Source of the DNA: Bacteroidales bacterium 6E
GTDB lineage: Bacteria; Bacteroidota; Bacteroidia; Bacteroidales; Prolixibacteraceae
Reading direction: 5' to 3'
NCBI GenBank assembly: GCA_001270045.2
Contig: DF970667.1
Span: 83,973 to 147,972, forward strand
Length of the DNA: 64,000 bases
In this document: one piece after another, positions 25,932 to 35,967 of the stretch
Layout of the letters: each line of letters opens with the position of its first letter
Position numbering within the stretch: the first letter of the stretch is position 1
Made by a program: the position numbers and the translations under genes
Notes under the pieces: generated by a model
The model's database searches: none
What the model was told of the DNA's origin: nothing
What the model saw: only the letters and a program-made list of their open reading frames with translations

Positions 25932-27743
25932 TTATTTAAACTCTTTGGTTACTTCTCCGCATGTAAGCATCGAACTTCCAAAGTAAGGATTCCTGATCTC
26001 CCTTTCAAGACTCAGCCAGTCGGCGCCCTTGTTGTTGTCGGCCATAGGACAGTGCTGTACATATAATGGCTTTTCGAGTGGTTGGACATATTCAGACATT
26101 TCGACCAAAATGGCAGAGGTAGCCTGAAAAGATTTCCGTGACTGTTCAATATCGGACCAGTGTGCAACATGTTCAAGACTTGAGCGCAAAGCCGACAGAT
26201 ATTTGGTCCATGCCTCCCTGTCCCTTTCAGCAAAGAGATTAGCAGTAATCTTGTTTGCATTCACCTTCATTACACCTGCCTGTTTCACTGCAACCTCAAA
26301 TTGATCGTTGGCCAGGGCATCTTTCCAGCCCATATAAGACGTAAAAAGAGACTGCAAGGCTGATTTACCCTCATTGGTCAGACTCAATTTCTCAGGCTTG
26401 GAGACAACTCTTTGTTCCTTGACAGAATGGCCTTCTTCATGAGTGTTGCCTGAGGATGTCCCATGTTGGTGTCCTGAATTCATGGTTCCTCCCCCGGGAT
26501 TCATCATGCTTGGTTTTCCTGCCAATTGTGCCGCGGCATCAATGCTAAAGGCACCGTTAACGACAATCTCCTCTCCCTCTGTCAAACCACTTTCAACTAT
26601 ATAATAATCCCCAAGCGCAGGTCCCATTACTATTTCACGCATTTCAAACGTCGGCGACTCAGCTTCCGCAACTTTTACATAGACGACCGACCGTTTACCG
26701 GTCCACAACAAGGCCGTTGCCGGAATAACCAATGATTTAGCACTAACAGGAAAATTGGCACGAATTGTTCCCTGTACAAACATTTCAGGTTTCAGTAATT
26801 TTTGCGGATTATTGATTTCGGCCCTTACTGAAGCAGTTCGTGTTGCAGGATTTATAAACGGATCGATAAAAGCGATACTGGAAGTGAATATCTTTCCGGG
26901 CAATGCCGAAACCGTAAAGTCTACTTTTTGTCCGTTTCGCAACAAAGGGAGGTCGCTTTCATAAGCATCAAGCAAAACCCAAACATGGCTTAGGTCAGCT
27001 ATTTCAAACAACACGGATCCCTTACCAATAAAGTCACCCAAAGCAACAGCACGACGCAATACAACGCCAGATCGGTCAGCATAAACATCAAATCCCGTCA
27101 ATACGGCACCACTGTTTTCAATTTCGTCAATCTGTATATCAGTAATTTTCCATAACCGAAGCTTCTCCCTTGCGGCCATGTATAGGCCCTGGTTGACCTC
27201 CCTGAATTTCGCGGCTTCAATCAATTCCTGTTGGGCAGTCACCAACTCGGGCGAATAAACGGTAGCCAACTTTTGACCTTTTCTGACTTCCTGTCCGGTA
27301 AAGTCAATATATAGTTTGTCGATCCTACCCGGGAAGTTGGCAGTAATGGTGGCCAGGTTCTGCTCGTTTAAGGAAATCTTGCCGGTAAGAGAGATCTCCT
27401 TTTCGGGTGATGCCATTTCAACCTTACGGGTTACCACATTCGCCAGAGCCATAGCTTCAACCGACATTTCCAACTCGAGCGGATTGACGTTATCCGAACC
27501 TGAACCCCCAACTACAGGGATAAGATCCATTCCGCACAAGGGGCAATCGCCGGGCTCGTTTTGCCTGATTTGCGGATGCATTGAGCAGGTATAAGTAGTT
27601 TCATCAGTGGTTTCATGATCATGATCATGATCGTGATCGACATGCGTTTCAGGTGCCGATTTAAAAATTAGCCATCCAAGCAAAATGCCAGTCACCAGCA
27701 CCATGCCATAGCCAAATATTTTATTGTTGATAATGTTTTTCAT
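25932..27743 (-). CDS. cusB: CusB-like RND efflux periplasmic adaptor
   Basis: 603 aa, longer than the usual about 400 because of extra domains. N-terminal membrane anchor, then a His/Asp-rich stretch at 36-44, then a heavy-metal-binding domain YTCSMHPQIRQNEPGDCPLC with Cys53, Met55, His56, Cys67, Cys70 and Met72. The adaptor proper (barrel-sandwich hybrid and beta-barrel, GRIDKLYIDFTGQEVRKGQKL) runs to about 400. After a Met/His-rich linker, a C-terminal DUF3347-like domain (about 450-600) contains a YVQHCPMADNNKGADWLS motif typical of copper-binding CusB relatives. It joins the inner-membrane pump to the TolC-type channel. Confidence 0.92.
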   Translation of the reverse strand: MKNIINNKIFGYGMVLVTGILLGWLIFKSAPETHVDHDHDHDHETTDETTYTCSMHPQIRQNEPGDCPLCGMDLIPVVGGSGSDNVNPLELEMSVEAMALANVVTRKVEMASPEKEISLTGKISLNEQNLATITANFPGRIDKLYIDFTGQEVRKGQKLATVYSPELVTAQQELIEAAKFREVNQGLYMAAREKLRLWKITDIQIDEIENSGAVLTGFDVYADRSGVVLRRAVALGDFIGKGSVLFEIADLSHVWVLLDAYESDLPLLRNGQKVDFTVSALPGKIFTSSIAFIDPFINPATRTASVRAEINNPQKLLKPEMFVQGTIRANFPVSAKSLVIPATALLWTGKRSVVYVKVAEAESPTFEMREIVMGPALGDYYIVESGLTEGEEIVVNGAFSIDAAAQLAGKPSMMNPGGGTMNSGHQHGTSSGNTHEEGHSVKEQRVVSKPEKLSLTNEGKSALQSLFTSYMGWKDALANDQFEVAVKQAGVMKVNANKITANLFAERDREAWTKYLSALRSSLEHVAHWSDIEQSRKSFQATSAILVEMSEYVQPLEKPLYVQHCPMADNNKGADWLSLEREIRNPYFGSSMLTCGEVTKEFK

Positions 27744-27761
27744 TTTGATTTGATTTTTTAA

Positions 27762-29168
27762 TTAACGTCCAATCAATCGCTCCAAGGAAGCCACAGCCAT
27801 GTTTCCATCCACAATTGCTTTAAGATGGCTTAAGCGATAACCAAGCAGCTGTTGCTGCATCCGAAGAACCTCTTCAAAATTGCTTCCCGCGGTTGAATAT
27901 TGAACCAAAAGCAGATTCAGTGTTTGTTGCGACAGGGCAGCCTGGTCTTTGTAAAGTTTTGTCCTGCGATCAGCATCCCTGAAGTCCTTGAGTGCATTTT
28001 CATAGCTTACCAACAGCTGATTTTCCAATGCCTCTTTCTGGTAAGCTACGGCCTGTTTCATCCCATTGGCTTCACTGACAGCGGCATTATACTTTTTTCG
28101 CCACACAGGAAGCGAAATTGTAACCATAGGCATGACCATATCCATTCCATTCATCATGCCAGGGCTGTTCTCACCCTTCCTGAACAGATCATACTGTAAG
28201 CCAAAACCTACCATTGGCAAACCCATCTTCCGGTTCATTTCGGCACGGGCATCATAAGCTGCTCCTTCCTGGGTGAGCATATGCAGCATGGGATTTCGGC
28301 TTAGGATCGAGTCGGGAATCACCGATAAATCAAACGGCAAACTGACTTTTTCCAGTGAATCGCGCAAATCGACCGGTTCCTGGCGTGACCGGTTAAGCAA
28401 TTCGTTAAACCTCGCAACCAGAACCGACCGTTTATCCTCCAGCAAGGAGAGGTTATTTTGCAGTTCATTGATTTCCATCTGTACCCTGAGAACATCTGTC
28501 ATGCCCCCGCTGCCAGACATTCCATCTGAGGCTGACATTCCTGTCATTGAGGAAGACGATGTCGAAGAAGCAGAGGATGATGAGGCCATCGCCATATTCA
28601 CCATGCCACCGCTGCTGTTTCCCTGATCCTGGATAGCCAAAGAACCTGACTTACCAGGATTCGTCTGAACACTGCCCGTTTGGCTTCCCCCGCTCAAACG
28701 TGCAATCGCAATCCGCTCCATGGATTTCAACAATTCCATTGTCTCGTGCGTGACAGCCACCTCCAATTCGAGTAGTTGCAAGTTGTACCATACAGATCTG
28801 ACATCAAAGAAAAGCATGGATTTTGCCTCATTGAATGCTTCATACTGAGCTTTGGCCATATAGGCCATTTCCTGTTTTGCGGCATCGAGTGTCCCCATCC
28901 ACGGGAACATCTGCATGATGGAAATGCTTCCCAACTGTTCACCTGAAAATCGCTCCATGGGCTTCAACAGAAAATTGAATGATAGCTGTGGATCAGGTAG
29001 TGCTCCAACCTGGGGAACACGTTCAAGCGACGATTGATATTGCTGAAACCGTGCTTTCAGGTCGGGATTGTTCCTTGCTGCTATCAACAGGTATTCATCC
29101 AAGGTCTGACCTGTAATATTTCCTGCCATAAAAAACAAGAACGATATATAAATTATCCTGATTTTCAT
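27762..29168 (-). CDS. TolC/CusC-like outer membrane efflux protein with Met/Ser-rich insert
   Basis: 468 aa from the ATG at 29168. The frame is open back to 29360, but those codons overlap the pump gene; at 29168 the start overlaps the pump stop as ATGA and is followed by a good signal peptide (ends GNITGQ). Two TolC repeats of long helices are clear. An unusual insert of about 70 residues after the first repeat is rich in Gly, Ser and Met (GGMVNMAMASSSSASS, MTGMSASDGMSGSGGM), with about nine Met, likely to hold copper or silver ions. Third gene of the operon. Confidence 0.9.
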   Translation of the reverse strand: MKIRIIYISFLFFMAGNITGQTLDEYLLIAARNNPDLKARFQQYQSSLERVPQVGALPDPQLSFNFLLKPMERFSGEQLGSISIMQMFPWMGTLDAAKQEMAYMAKAQYEAFNEAKSMLFFDVRSVWYNLQLLELEVAVTHETMELLKSMERIAIARLSGGSQTGSVQTNPGKSGSLAIQDQGNSSGGMVNMAMASSSSASSTSSSSMTGMSASDGMSGSGGMTDVLRVQMEINELQNNLSLLEDKRSVLVARFNELLNRSRQEPVDLRDSLEKVSLPFDLSVIPDSILSRNPMLHMLTQEGAAYDARAEMNRKMGLPMVGFGLQYDLFRKGENSPGMMNGMDMVMPMVTISLPVWRKKYNAAVSEANGMKQAVAYQKEALENQLLVSYENALKDFRDADRRTKLYKDQAALSQQTLNLLLVQYSTAGSNFEEVLRMQQQLLGYRLSHLKAIVDGNMAVASLERLIGR

Positions 29169-32100
29169 TTTGTATTTCTTTTGATTAGATATTCCTCTCT
29201 TGCCGCATATAAAACCGGCACAACAAAGAGAGTGATCAAGGCGATGGTCATACCCCCAAACGCAGGAATAGCCATCGGTATCATGATATCGCTCCCACGA
29301 CCTGTAGAAGTCAGGACTGGCAACAGTGCGAGCAAAGTTGTTGCTGTGGTCATCAGGCATGGCCTGACCCTTTTGACACCGGCTTCAAGGACCGCCTTTC
29401 TGATTTCCCTGACATTGTCAGGCTTGTGTTTGCGAAAACTCTGCATCAGATAAGTTGCTATTACCACACCGTCGTCAGTTGCGATACCAAACAGTGCGAT
29501 GAACCCTACCCAAACGGCAACGCTAAGGTTATAGGTCTTCATTTGGAAAAGATCACGAAGGTTGGTCCCGAAAAACTGGAAGTCCATAAACCAACTTTCA
29601 CTATACAGCCACAGCATTACGAATCCTCCGGCAAATGCAAGACCAATGGCCGAAAAAATCATTAATGTGGTGGTGGTTGACCGAAACTGGAAATAGAGAA
29701 TCAGGAATATGACGATCAGGACAAGTGGAACTACAACCGACAATCGTCTTTCGGCCCTGATCTGGTTTTCATAACTTCCCGAGAACTGGTAACTTACTCC
29801 GGATGGTACGATCAATTCGCCAGATGCTATTTTTTGTTTAAGATAGTTATTGGCATCATCTACCACCGTGACTTCCGAGAATCCGTCCTTCTTGTCAAGG
29901 AGGACATATCCGACCAGAAATGTATTCTCACCCCTGATCATGCCGGGCCCTGGCCTGTATTCAATGTTGGCGATCTCATCCAATGGGATTTGTTGCCCAT
30001 TAGGAGTCGGTATCAAAATTTGTTTCATTGCCTCCGGGTCATCTCTCCATTCCCTGGCATAACGGGCTCTTATGTTGTAACGTTCTCGACCCTCAACTGT
30101 TGTGGTCAAAGCCATGCCACCAAGCGCAACCTCCAGGTACATCTGGACATCGGCAATATTTAGTCCATACCGACCAATGGCCACCCGGTCAATTTCAATT
30201 TCAAGATAGGGTTTTCCCAGACTTCGATCGGCATACACAGCCTCAGGTTTGATCGAGGGGACCTCTTTCAAGAGTTGTTCAACATTAAGGCTGAATTCTT
30301 CAATGCTCTCGAGGTCGGGACCAAAAACCTTGATACCCATTGGAGCCCTCATACCTGTCTGAAGCATAACCAACCGCGTTTCAATGGGCTGAAGCTTGGG
30401 AGCTGATGTAACCCCGGGAATATCACTGGTCACACGAACGATTTCATTCCAGATATCATCAGGCGTTATGATGTGGTCGCGCCACTGCCGGAAATATTGA
30501 CCCTTGTCGTCTGGGATCAAGTCTTCTTTTTCATCCCTTAAAAACTGTCCGTTTTCATCAATCCTGAACCGACGTGGATATCCGTTTAAGTCATTGATGA
30601 ATTCACTTTTATATTGAATAATATTTTCAAACATGGAAACAGGGGCCGGATCAAGAGCACTCTCCACCCGACCAGCCTTACCCACAACCATTTCGACTTC
30701 GGGAATTGACTGAACCCGCATGTCGAGTTGTTGCAAATAGCTGAGGTTTGCTTCCACGCCTGAGTGCGGCATCGATGTTGGCATCAAAAGAAATGAGCCT
30801 TCATCAAGGGCGGGCATAAACTCCTTCTCCATTCCAGGGAAGGCATGTACCATTGTACTCCAGACTGAAGTGGTGCGAATATTCCAACCAATCTTATCGG
30901 CAACACGTGGAATAAAGCCGAAAACCTGGCCAAATCCAAGCCAGATATTGATACCGAACAATAGAATTACCATGGGAATCGTCAGGAATGCAACTTTGTG
31001 CTCAAGACACCAGGATAGAATTCGGGGATAGTAGACAATGAATATCCTGAAACCACCCAGAACAACACCTATGACAAGCACAATGAAAATAAAATTCAAC
31101 ACGAGGCTCCTGGCGACACCCAATGGCATCCATTCACTGGCCAGAAGCCATGATACGGCCAAAGCCACTATTGCAATGGTGACCGATGAATTGTGTCTTT
31201 GGATCCAATCATTGGTTTTTGTCGAAAATTTATTCTGAACTGCAAGGTATCCGATTATATTATTCAGACCCAGCAAAACAAGAACTATCCCAGACCAGGC
31301 TGACCACCATAGCAGAATAATACCTGAAATGACCAAAAGCATATACAGACCAAACTTGTAACTTTTTCTGGATGTTTTCAGGGAGAATAACCAATGGGCA
31401 AAGGCTGGCATCATGAAAAGGGTAATAAACAAAGCCGCCAACAATGCAAAAGTCTTTGTATAAGCGAGTGGACCGAAAAGTTTACCCTCGGCAGCCTGCA
31501 ATGTGAATACAGGAAGGAAACTCACAATAGTGGTCGATACGGCAGTGATGATCGCTGAGGAAACTTCGCTTGCGGCATTAAATACCGTTGTAAGCATCGA
31601 TTGTCCTTTTGGCGCCTCCTCCTGGTGGCGAAGGATATTTTCGCTCAGGATAATTCCCAGGTCAACCATGGTCCCAATGGCAATGGCGATACCTGACAGG
31701 GCAACAATATTTGCATCGACATTGAAATAGCGCATCATGATAAAGACCATCAAAACCGCAAGCGGAAGCAATGCTGATATCATGATTGAAGCCCTCAGGT
31801 GGAAAACCATTATGATAATTACAATGATGGTGATCAGGATCTGCAGGCTAATGGATTCGTTTAGCGTACCAAGAGTTTCATATATCAGGCCTGTCCGGTC
31901 ATAAAACGGGACTATTGTCACTTTGGAAAGTGAACCGTCACTCAAAGTTTTGGATGGGAGTCCCGGACTGATTTCATCGATTTTTTTCTTTACGTTCTCA
32001 ATTGTTTTCAGGGGATTGTCACCATATCTGGCAATCACCACCCCTCCAACCGCTTCAGCGCCACCCTTGTCAAGAAAACCGCTGTGGCCGCGGGGGGCAG

Positions 32101-32956
32101 GACCAATATTCACTTTGGCAATGTCACGAATGCGCAACGGAATATTTTCGGTCACCTTCACAACTGCCTGCTCGATGTCCTGCAGGTTCGTGACATAGCC
32201 CAGACCACGGACATAGTACTCCACAAGATTCATTTCTACCGTGTTTGCACCAATATCAAGGTTACTGTTGCGAATGGCATCCATGACCATCATCATGCTT
32301 ACGTCATGGGCTTTCATGGCAACAGGATCCAGGTCAACCTGGTATTCCTTTACAAAGCCACCGATGGAGGCAACCTCCGAAACACCCTCGGCCGAAGAAA
32401 GGGCCAATCGCACATGGTAATCCTGTATAGTCCTGAGTTCATGTGGATCCCAGCCCCCAACTGGTTCTCCCTGCTGGTTCCTACCCTCAAGCGTATACCA
32501 GTATACCTGTCCGAGAGCCGTGGCATCAGGTCCAAGTGTTGGTGAGACACCCTCGGGCAGCACATCCGATGAAAGGGAATTAAGCTTTTCCAGGACCCGT
32601 GTCCGGGACCAATAATACTCTACATCCTCATCAAAAATGATGGCAATGAATGAGAGTCCAAACATGGATGTGCTGCGCACTGCCTTTACTCCAGGCAAAC
32701 CCAGCAAGGAGGTGGTCAGCGGATAAGTTATCTGGTCTTCTACGTCCTGTGGACTTCGTCCCATCCACTCAGTAAATACGATTTGCTGATTTTCCCCTAT
32801 ATCCGGAATTGCATCAACCGGTACCGGATCCCTTGGAAGAAAACCTGTATCCCAATTGAAGGGAGCAGTAACAATGCCCCATCCGACCAATCCCAATAAA
32901 AGAAGGATGGTCACCAATTTATTCTCGAGAAAATACTTTAGAATTTTATCAAGCAT
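29165..32956 (-). CDS. cusA: CusA/CzcA-family heavy-metal RND pump
   Basis: 1263 aa from the ATG at 32956 (MLDKILKYFLENKLVT); the frame extends to 33016 but the extra residues are atypical. Twelve transmembrane helices, two large periplasmic loops and the TM4 motif GIAIAIGTMVDLGIILSENI with the proton-relay acid, all hallmarks of heavy-metal efflux RND proteins. It is about 220 residues longer than E. coli CusA; the extra length lies between about 530 and 710 and adds hydrophobic segments, as in other Bacteroidota homologues. It pumps Cu(I)/Ag(I) or related ions using the proton gradient. Second gene of the operon. Confidence 0.93.
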   Translation of the reverse strand: MLDKILKYFLENKLVTILLLLGLVGWGIVTAPFNWDTGFLPRDPVPVDAIPDIGENQQIVFTEWMGRSPQDVEDQITYPLTTSLLGLPGVKAVRSTSMFGLSFIAIIFDEDVEYYWSRTRVLEKLNSLSSDVLPEGVSPTLGPDATALGQVYWYTLEGRNQQGEPVGGWDPHELRTIQDYHVRLALSSAEGVSEVASIGGFVKEYQVDLDPVAMKAHDVSMMMVMDAIRNSNLDIGANTVEMNLVEYYVRGLGYVTNLQDIEQAVVKVTENIPLRIRDIAKVNIGPAPRGHSGFLDKGGAEAVGGVVIARYGDNPLKTIENVKKKIDEISPGLPSKTLSDGSLSKVTIVPFYDRTGLIYETLGTLNESISLQILITIIVIIIMVFHLRASIMISALLPLAVLMVFIMMRYFNVDANIVALSGIAIAIGTMVDLGIILSENILRHQEEAPKGQSMLTTVFNAASEVSSAIITAVSTTIVSFLPVFTLQAAEGKLFGPLAYTKTFALLAALFITLFMMPAFAHWLFSLKTSRKSYKFGLYMLLVISGIILLWWSAWSGIVLVLLGLNNIIGYLAVQNKFSTKTNDWIQRHNSSVTIAIVALAVSWLLASEWMPLGVARSLVLNFIFIVLVIGVVLGGFRIFIVYYPRILSWCLEHKVAFLTIPMVILLFGINIWLGFGQVFGFIPRVADKIGWNIRTTSVWSTMVHAFPGMEKEFMPALDEGSFLLMPTSMPHSGVEANLSYLQQLDMRVQSIPEVEMVVGKAGRVESALDPAPVSMFENIIQYKSEFINDLNGYPRRFRIDENGQFLRDEKEDLIPDDKGQYFRQWRDHIITPDDIWNEIVRVTSDIPGVTSAPKLQPIETRLVMLQTGMRAPMGIKVFGPDLESIEEFSLNVEQLLKEVPSIKPEAVYADRSLGKPYLEIEIDRVAIGRYGLNIADVQMYLEVALGGMALTTTVEGRERYNIRARYAREWRDDPEAMKQILIPTPNGQQIPLDEIANIEYRPGPGMIRGENTFLVGYVLLDKKDGFSEVTVVDDANNYLKQKIASGELIVPSGVSYQFSGSYENQIRAERRLSVVVPLVLIVIFLILYFQFRSTTTTLMIFSAIGLAFAGGFVMLWLYSESWFMDFQFFGTNLRDLFQMKTYNLSVAVWVGFIALFGIATDDGVVIATYLMQSFRKHKPDNVREIRKAVLEAGVKRVRPCLMTTATTLLALLPVLTSTGRGSDIMIPMAIPAFGGMTIALITLFVVPVLYAAREEYLIKRNTK

Positions 32957-33056
32957 ACTATTTGATTTTAAATGAATAAAGAATTGCATGCAATACGTTG
33001 ATGCAACAATAACCACGCTTCACTTTGGAAACATGGAAACACTTATTCATTTAAAA

Positions 33057-33488
33057 TCAAATCAGAAAAGTCTGAAACAGAATCTGAATATCGCGCTCCA
33101 AAGGAGGTGGCGAAGCATCAGCATAAAGGTTTATATCTGTTATAGGGTCCGATTCAAGACCAAGTAATGTTAATACATGGATATAAACAAAATCAATATG
33201 GATTGCTGGCGATGATGCATCCTTTAAAAAATCATCGGTAGCCTCAACTTGCTGAAATTCATTTTCACAGCAAGGCAATTCAGCTAAAGATGTACCGGCT
33301 GTACTGGAATTTGAAGGATCGATTACTGATTCATCCATTTCTTCCATTCCGCAACCCAGATGGGTATTTCCAAAAACAACTTTCTTTTCCACAGGCTCTC
33401 CGCCGCAGAAATGCGTTCCGATGGTCAGACTGATATGGCTGGCCAGCAGAATAACGGATAGCATTATGGAAAAACCTTGCATCATCAC
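33057..33488 (-). CDS. HYC_CC_PP family exported small protein
   Basis: 143 aa with a signal peptide. It shows the three marks of this Bacteroidota family: His-x-Cys (HFCGG at 26-30, here with Phe), a CC pair (LPCCENEFQ) and a Pro cluster (SPPPLERD) near the end. A further GCGME adds another cysteine. Proteins of this kind often head CusA/CusB-type metal operons and are taken to bind copper in the periplasm; this has not been shown for most members. First gene of the operon, about 100 bp ahead of cusA. Start among three successive Met codons is uncertain. Confidence 0.8.
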   Translation of the reverse strand: MMMQGFSIMLSVILLASHISLTIGTHFCGGEPVEKKVVFGNTHLGCGMEEMDESVIDPSNSSTAGTSLAELPCCENEFQQVEATDDFLKDASSPAIHIDFVYIHVLTLLGLESDPITDINLYADASPPPLERDIQILFQTFLI

Positions 33489-33543
33489 TCAGTAAAACGC
33501 AATTTTACAAAAAATGTTTGATGCAAAACCACAATTTATTGAA

Positions 33544-33596
33544 AATCCTATCGAATTTGTCTGATAAATCAACAAAGGAATGATATAATCCTATCG
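33544..33596. promoter_or_regulatory. 10-bp direct repeats upstream of the copper efflux operon
   Basis: AATCCTATCG occurs at 33544-33553 and again at 33587-33596, 43 bp apart start to start, close to four helical turns. They lie 55-110 bp upstream of the first gene of the Cus operon, so they may be regulator sites. Confidence 0.4.
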
Positions 33597-33708
33597 TTGG
33601 AGCCCACTGCAGCAAGTATCCATTAAATACTAAACTGTCCACAATAATAAAAAGAATTTTCCCCGTCATTGTGTTATTACGACGGAGAACATCTAACCTG
33701 GAACATCA

Positions 33709-35937
33709 CTATTTTCCCCAGTCAAGGTTGGGAAATTGCCCCATTTCAAGTTCCAGGGTACCGCCGGTCACGATCTGGTCGTGCGAGATCCAGGGGCCAT
33801 CGAGTGCCTTGCCGTTCAACCGGGCCGACTGGATGTACCTGTTTTCGGGAGCATAGTTGAGTGCCTCAACGATAAAGGTTTTATCGGGCGACTGCGACAC
33901 TTTGAGTGTGGCTTTGGCGAATACCGGACTGCCAATGGTATACGTTGGATTTCCCGGAGTTACCGGATAGAAGCCCATTTGCGAGAATACCACGAAGGCT
34001 GTCATGCCACCGCCATCCTCATCGCCGGGCACACCCATCAGGTCGTTCCGGAACCATTCGTCGAGCAGTTTGCGAATCCGCTTCTGCGTCTTCCAGGGTT
34101 GCCCTGCATAATTGTAGAGATACGGGATATGAAGCGAAGGCTCATTGGCCATCGAGAACTGTCCCACATTTCCGGTATGGTCGGGCAGCTGGGCATAGAA
34201 GGCATACTTGCTTCGGCCCAGGGGTTCCTTAAACATGGCGTCGAGCTCGTGCACGAACGCCTCATTCCCGCCCATCAGCTCAATCAGGTGGGGAATATTA
34301 TGCTGCACATCCCAGCGATATACCCAGGCATTGTTTTCGCCATAGTATTCCCTGGCCCCCATGCCACCCGAAAATTTATAGTCGAAGGGCTGAATGAAAT
34401 TCCCCTTATTGTCCTTGGGATGGAAGAATTTCGTTTCGGGATTGAACAGATTGACATAGTTGAACGACTTCTTCATGAAGTGTCCGGCATCCTTGACCTT
34501 CCCCAGATCGGAGGCCAACTGCGCCAGGCACCACTCATCATAGGCAGTCCCCAGGGTAACGGCCACCGGCTGCCGGCGTTCAAAAGAGTGTACTTCAGGG
34601 ATGGTCTCCTCCTCCCCTTCGTGCAGGGCCGGGATATATCCATGTTCCTGGTAGAAACGGTCGAGCTCTCCGGCAGGTTTCCCCGACCAGGGTGCGAGTG
34701 TCTTTTCGGTGATGGCTCCCTTGCAGGCCAGGTAAGCTTTCTCAAGGTCAAAACCGGCAACCCCTTTACGGTGGGCATCAATGACCGAGGCCACCCCGTG
34801 GTTGGAATTCATGCGACGGCTGTCGCCCGTGATCTCCGGGAAAGTCGGCCACCAAAACTGGTCCATCTGCTCCGACATACGCACAAAGGAGTTCAGGATA
34901 TCCGATTCCCGCCGGGCATCTACCAAAATCCTCAGGGGATGATGTGCACGGTATGAATCCCATATCCAGTCGTCGGTATAAAAGGGACGTCCGTTATCCT
35001 CGTGCACCTCGTGGTCGAAGGCACTGAAATACCTGCCGTCTTCCGAAATGCATACCGGCCGCTCGTAAGTCCGGTACAGTGAGGTATAAAACACGGTCCG
35101 TTCATTCTCTGATCCACCTTCAATGTCAATACGGCCCAACGCTTCATTCCAGATGTCGCGGCCTGCCTTCCGGACTTCGGCCAGCGACTTGCCCGACACC
35201 TCACGCTCCATATTCTTTTTCGCCTGTGAAGTTTCAATGAAGGAAATCCCATATCGCAGAGTCAGTTCCTTTGTGGTGGCAGGGAAACGCAGCACGACAG
35301 CCGCATTGCGGCCTTCCACTTCCGTTCCGCTGGCCAGTCCGCTTGCCGTAAGCACCTGCACTTCCGAGGGCAAACTTTCGGGGATCAACCAGAGATATAC
35401 GCGGGTCTGGTTCGCCAGCTGCTGGTAACCCGACACCGCCTTCCCGTCCCATTGCATGGCGCCGTTCCGCGAATTCAGGACAAGGTAAACATCCTCGTTC
35501 CGTTCGTACGAAAAATGATAGATGGCCGACTGGTGCGATACGCCATAATCAACATGTGCCTGCTGTTCGTCGAGATACACCGAATAAGAATAGGGAGTTA
35601 TCTTTTCGTGGTCGTAGCTGTAAGAAATCACGGGCTTCAGGTTCTTAGGGTCGCCCTGGTAAGTGCTCAGGTTAAAGGCCGAACTGCCCCGGTGGCTGGT
35701 CACGATCAGGGGAAGACCATTGATGGTGATCTCCGTGAAATCGCGCCGCTCGGGATAAACCCGCAACATGCTGTTGGGCAGGTGGATGGTTGGAAAAGTT
35801 GGCACAAGCAGGTGACTGATGTTGCCCATATAGGGATTGACCTCATCGACAGGCGCTTTGGTTGCATTTGGCTGGGCCGACAGACCCAAATATAAAAAGG
35901 TGGCCACAATGGTAATAACCAGACTGAATCTTTTCAT
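33709..35937 (-). CDS. GH92 family alpha-mannosidase
   Basis: 742 aa from the ATG at 35937 (MKRFSLVITI, signal ends LGLSAQ); five more residues are possible. N-terminal beta-sandwich (about 25-245) and C-terminal (alpha/alpha)6 barrel. Family-typical runs include VNPYMGNISHLLVPTFPTIHLPNSM at the start and GVPGDEDGGGMTAFVVFSQM, MGFYPVTPGNPTYTIGSP near the end. GH92 enzymes are calcium-dependent exo-alpha-mannosidases that trim N-glycans or yeast mannan. Exported. It follows the Gfo/Idh/MocA gene by 15-30 bp, so they form one operon. Confidence 0.93.
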   Translation of the reverse strand: MKRFSLVITIVATFLYLGLSAQPNATKAPVDEVNPYMGNISHLLVPTFPTIHLPNSMLRVYPERRDFTEITINGLPLIVTSHRGSSAFNLSTYQGDPKNLKPVISYSYDHEKITPYSYSVYLDEQQAHVDYGVSHQSAIYHFSYERNEDVYLVLNSRNGAMQWDGKAVSGYQQLANQTRVYLWLIPESLPSEVQVLTASGLASGTEVEGRNAAVVLRFPATTKELTLRYGISFIETSQAKKNMEREVSGKSLAEVRKAGRDIWNEALGRIDIEGGSENERTVFYTSLYRTYERPVCISEDGRYFSAFDHEVHEDNGRPFYTDDWIWDSYRAHHPLRILVDARRESDILNSFVRMSEQMDQFWWPTFPEITGDSRRMNSNHGVASVIDAHRKGVAGFDLEKAYLACKGAITEKTLAPWSGKPAGELDRFYQEHGYIPALHEGEEETIPEVHSFERRQPVAVTLGTAYDEWCLAQLASDLGKVKDAGHFMKKSFNYVNLFNPETKFFHPKDNKGNFIQPFDYKFSGGMGAREYYGENNAWVYRWDVQHNIPHLIELMGGNEAFVHELDAMFKEPLGRSKYAFYAQLPDHTGNVGQFSMANEPSLHIPYLYNYAGQPWKTQKRIRKLLDEWFRNDLMGVPGDEDGGGMTAFVVFSQMGFYPVTPGNPTYTIGSPVFAKATLKVSQSPDKTFIVEALNYAPENRYIQSARLNGKALDGPWISHDQIVTGGTLELEMGQFPNLDWGK

Positions 35938-35967
35938 TTTTAATACGTTCATATTATCGAGGAGTGA

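Noticed and set aside
29168..29360. Longer start of the copper-efflux TolC gene
   Set aside because: The extra 64 residues lie inside the cusA gene and hide the signal peptide; ATG at 29168 overlaps the cusA stop as ATGA.
33736..34956. Long open frame of 406 codons on the plus strand inside the GH92 gene
   Set aside because: It is antisense to a well-recognised GH92 enzyme and arises from that gene's codon bias; the translated product shows no domain.
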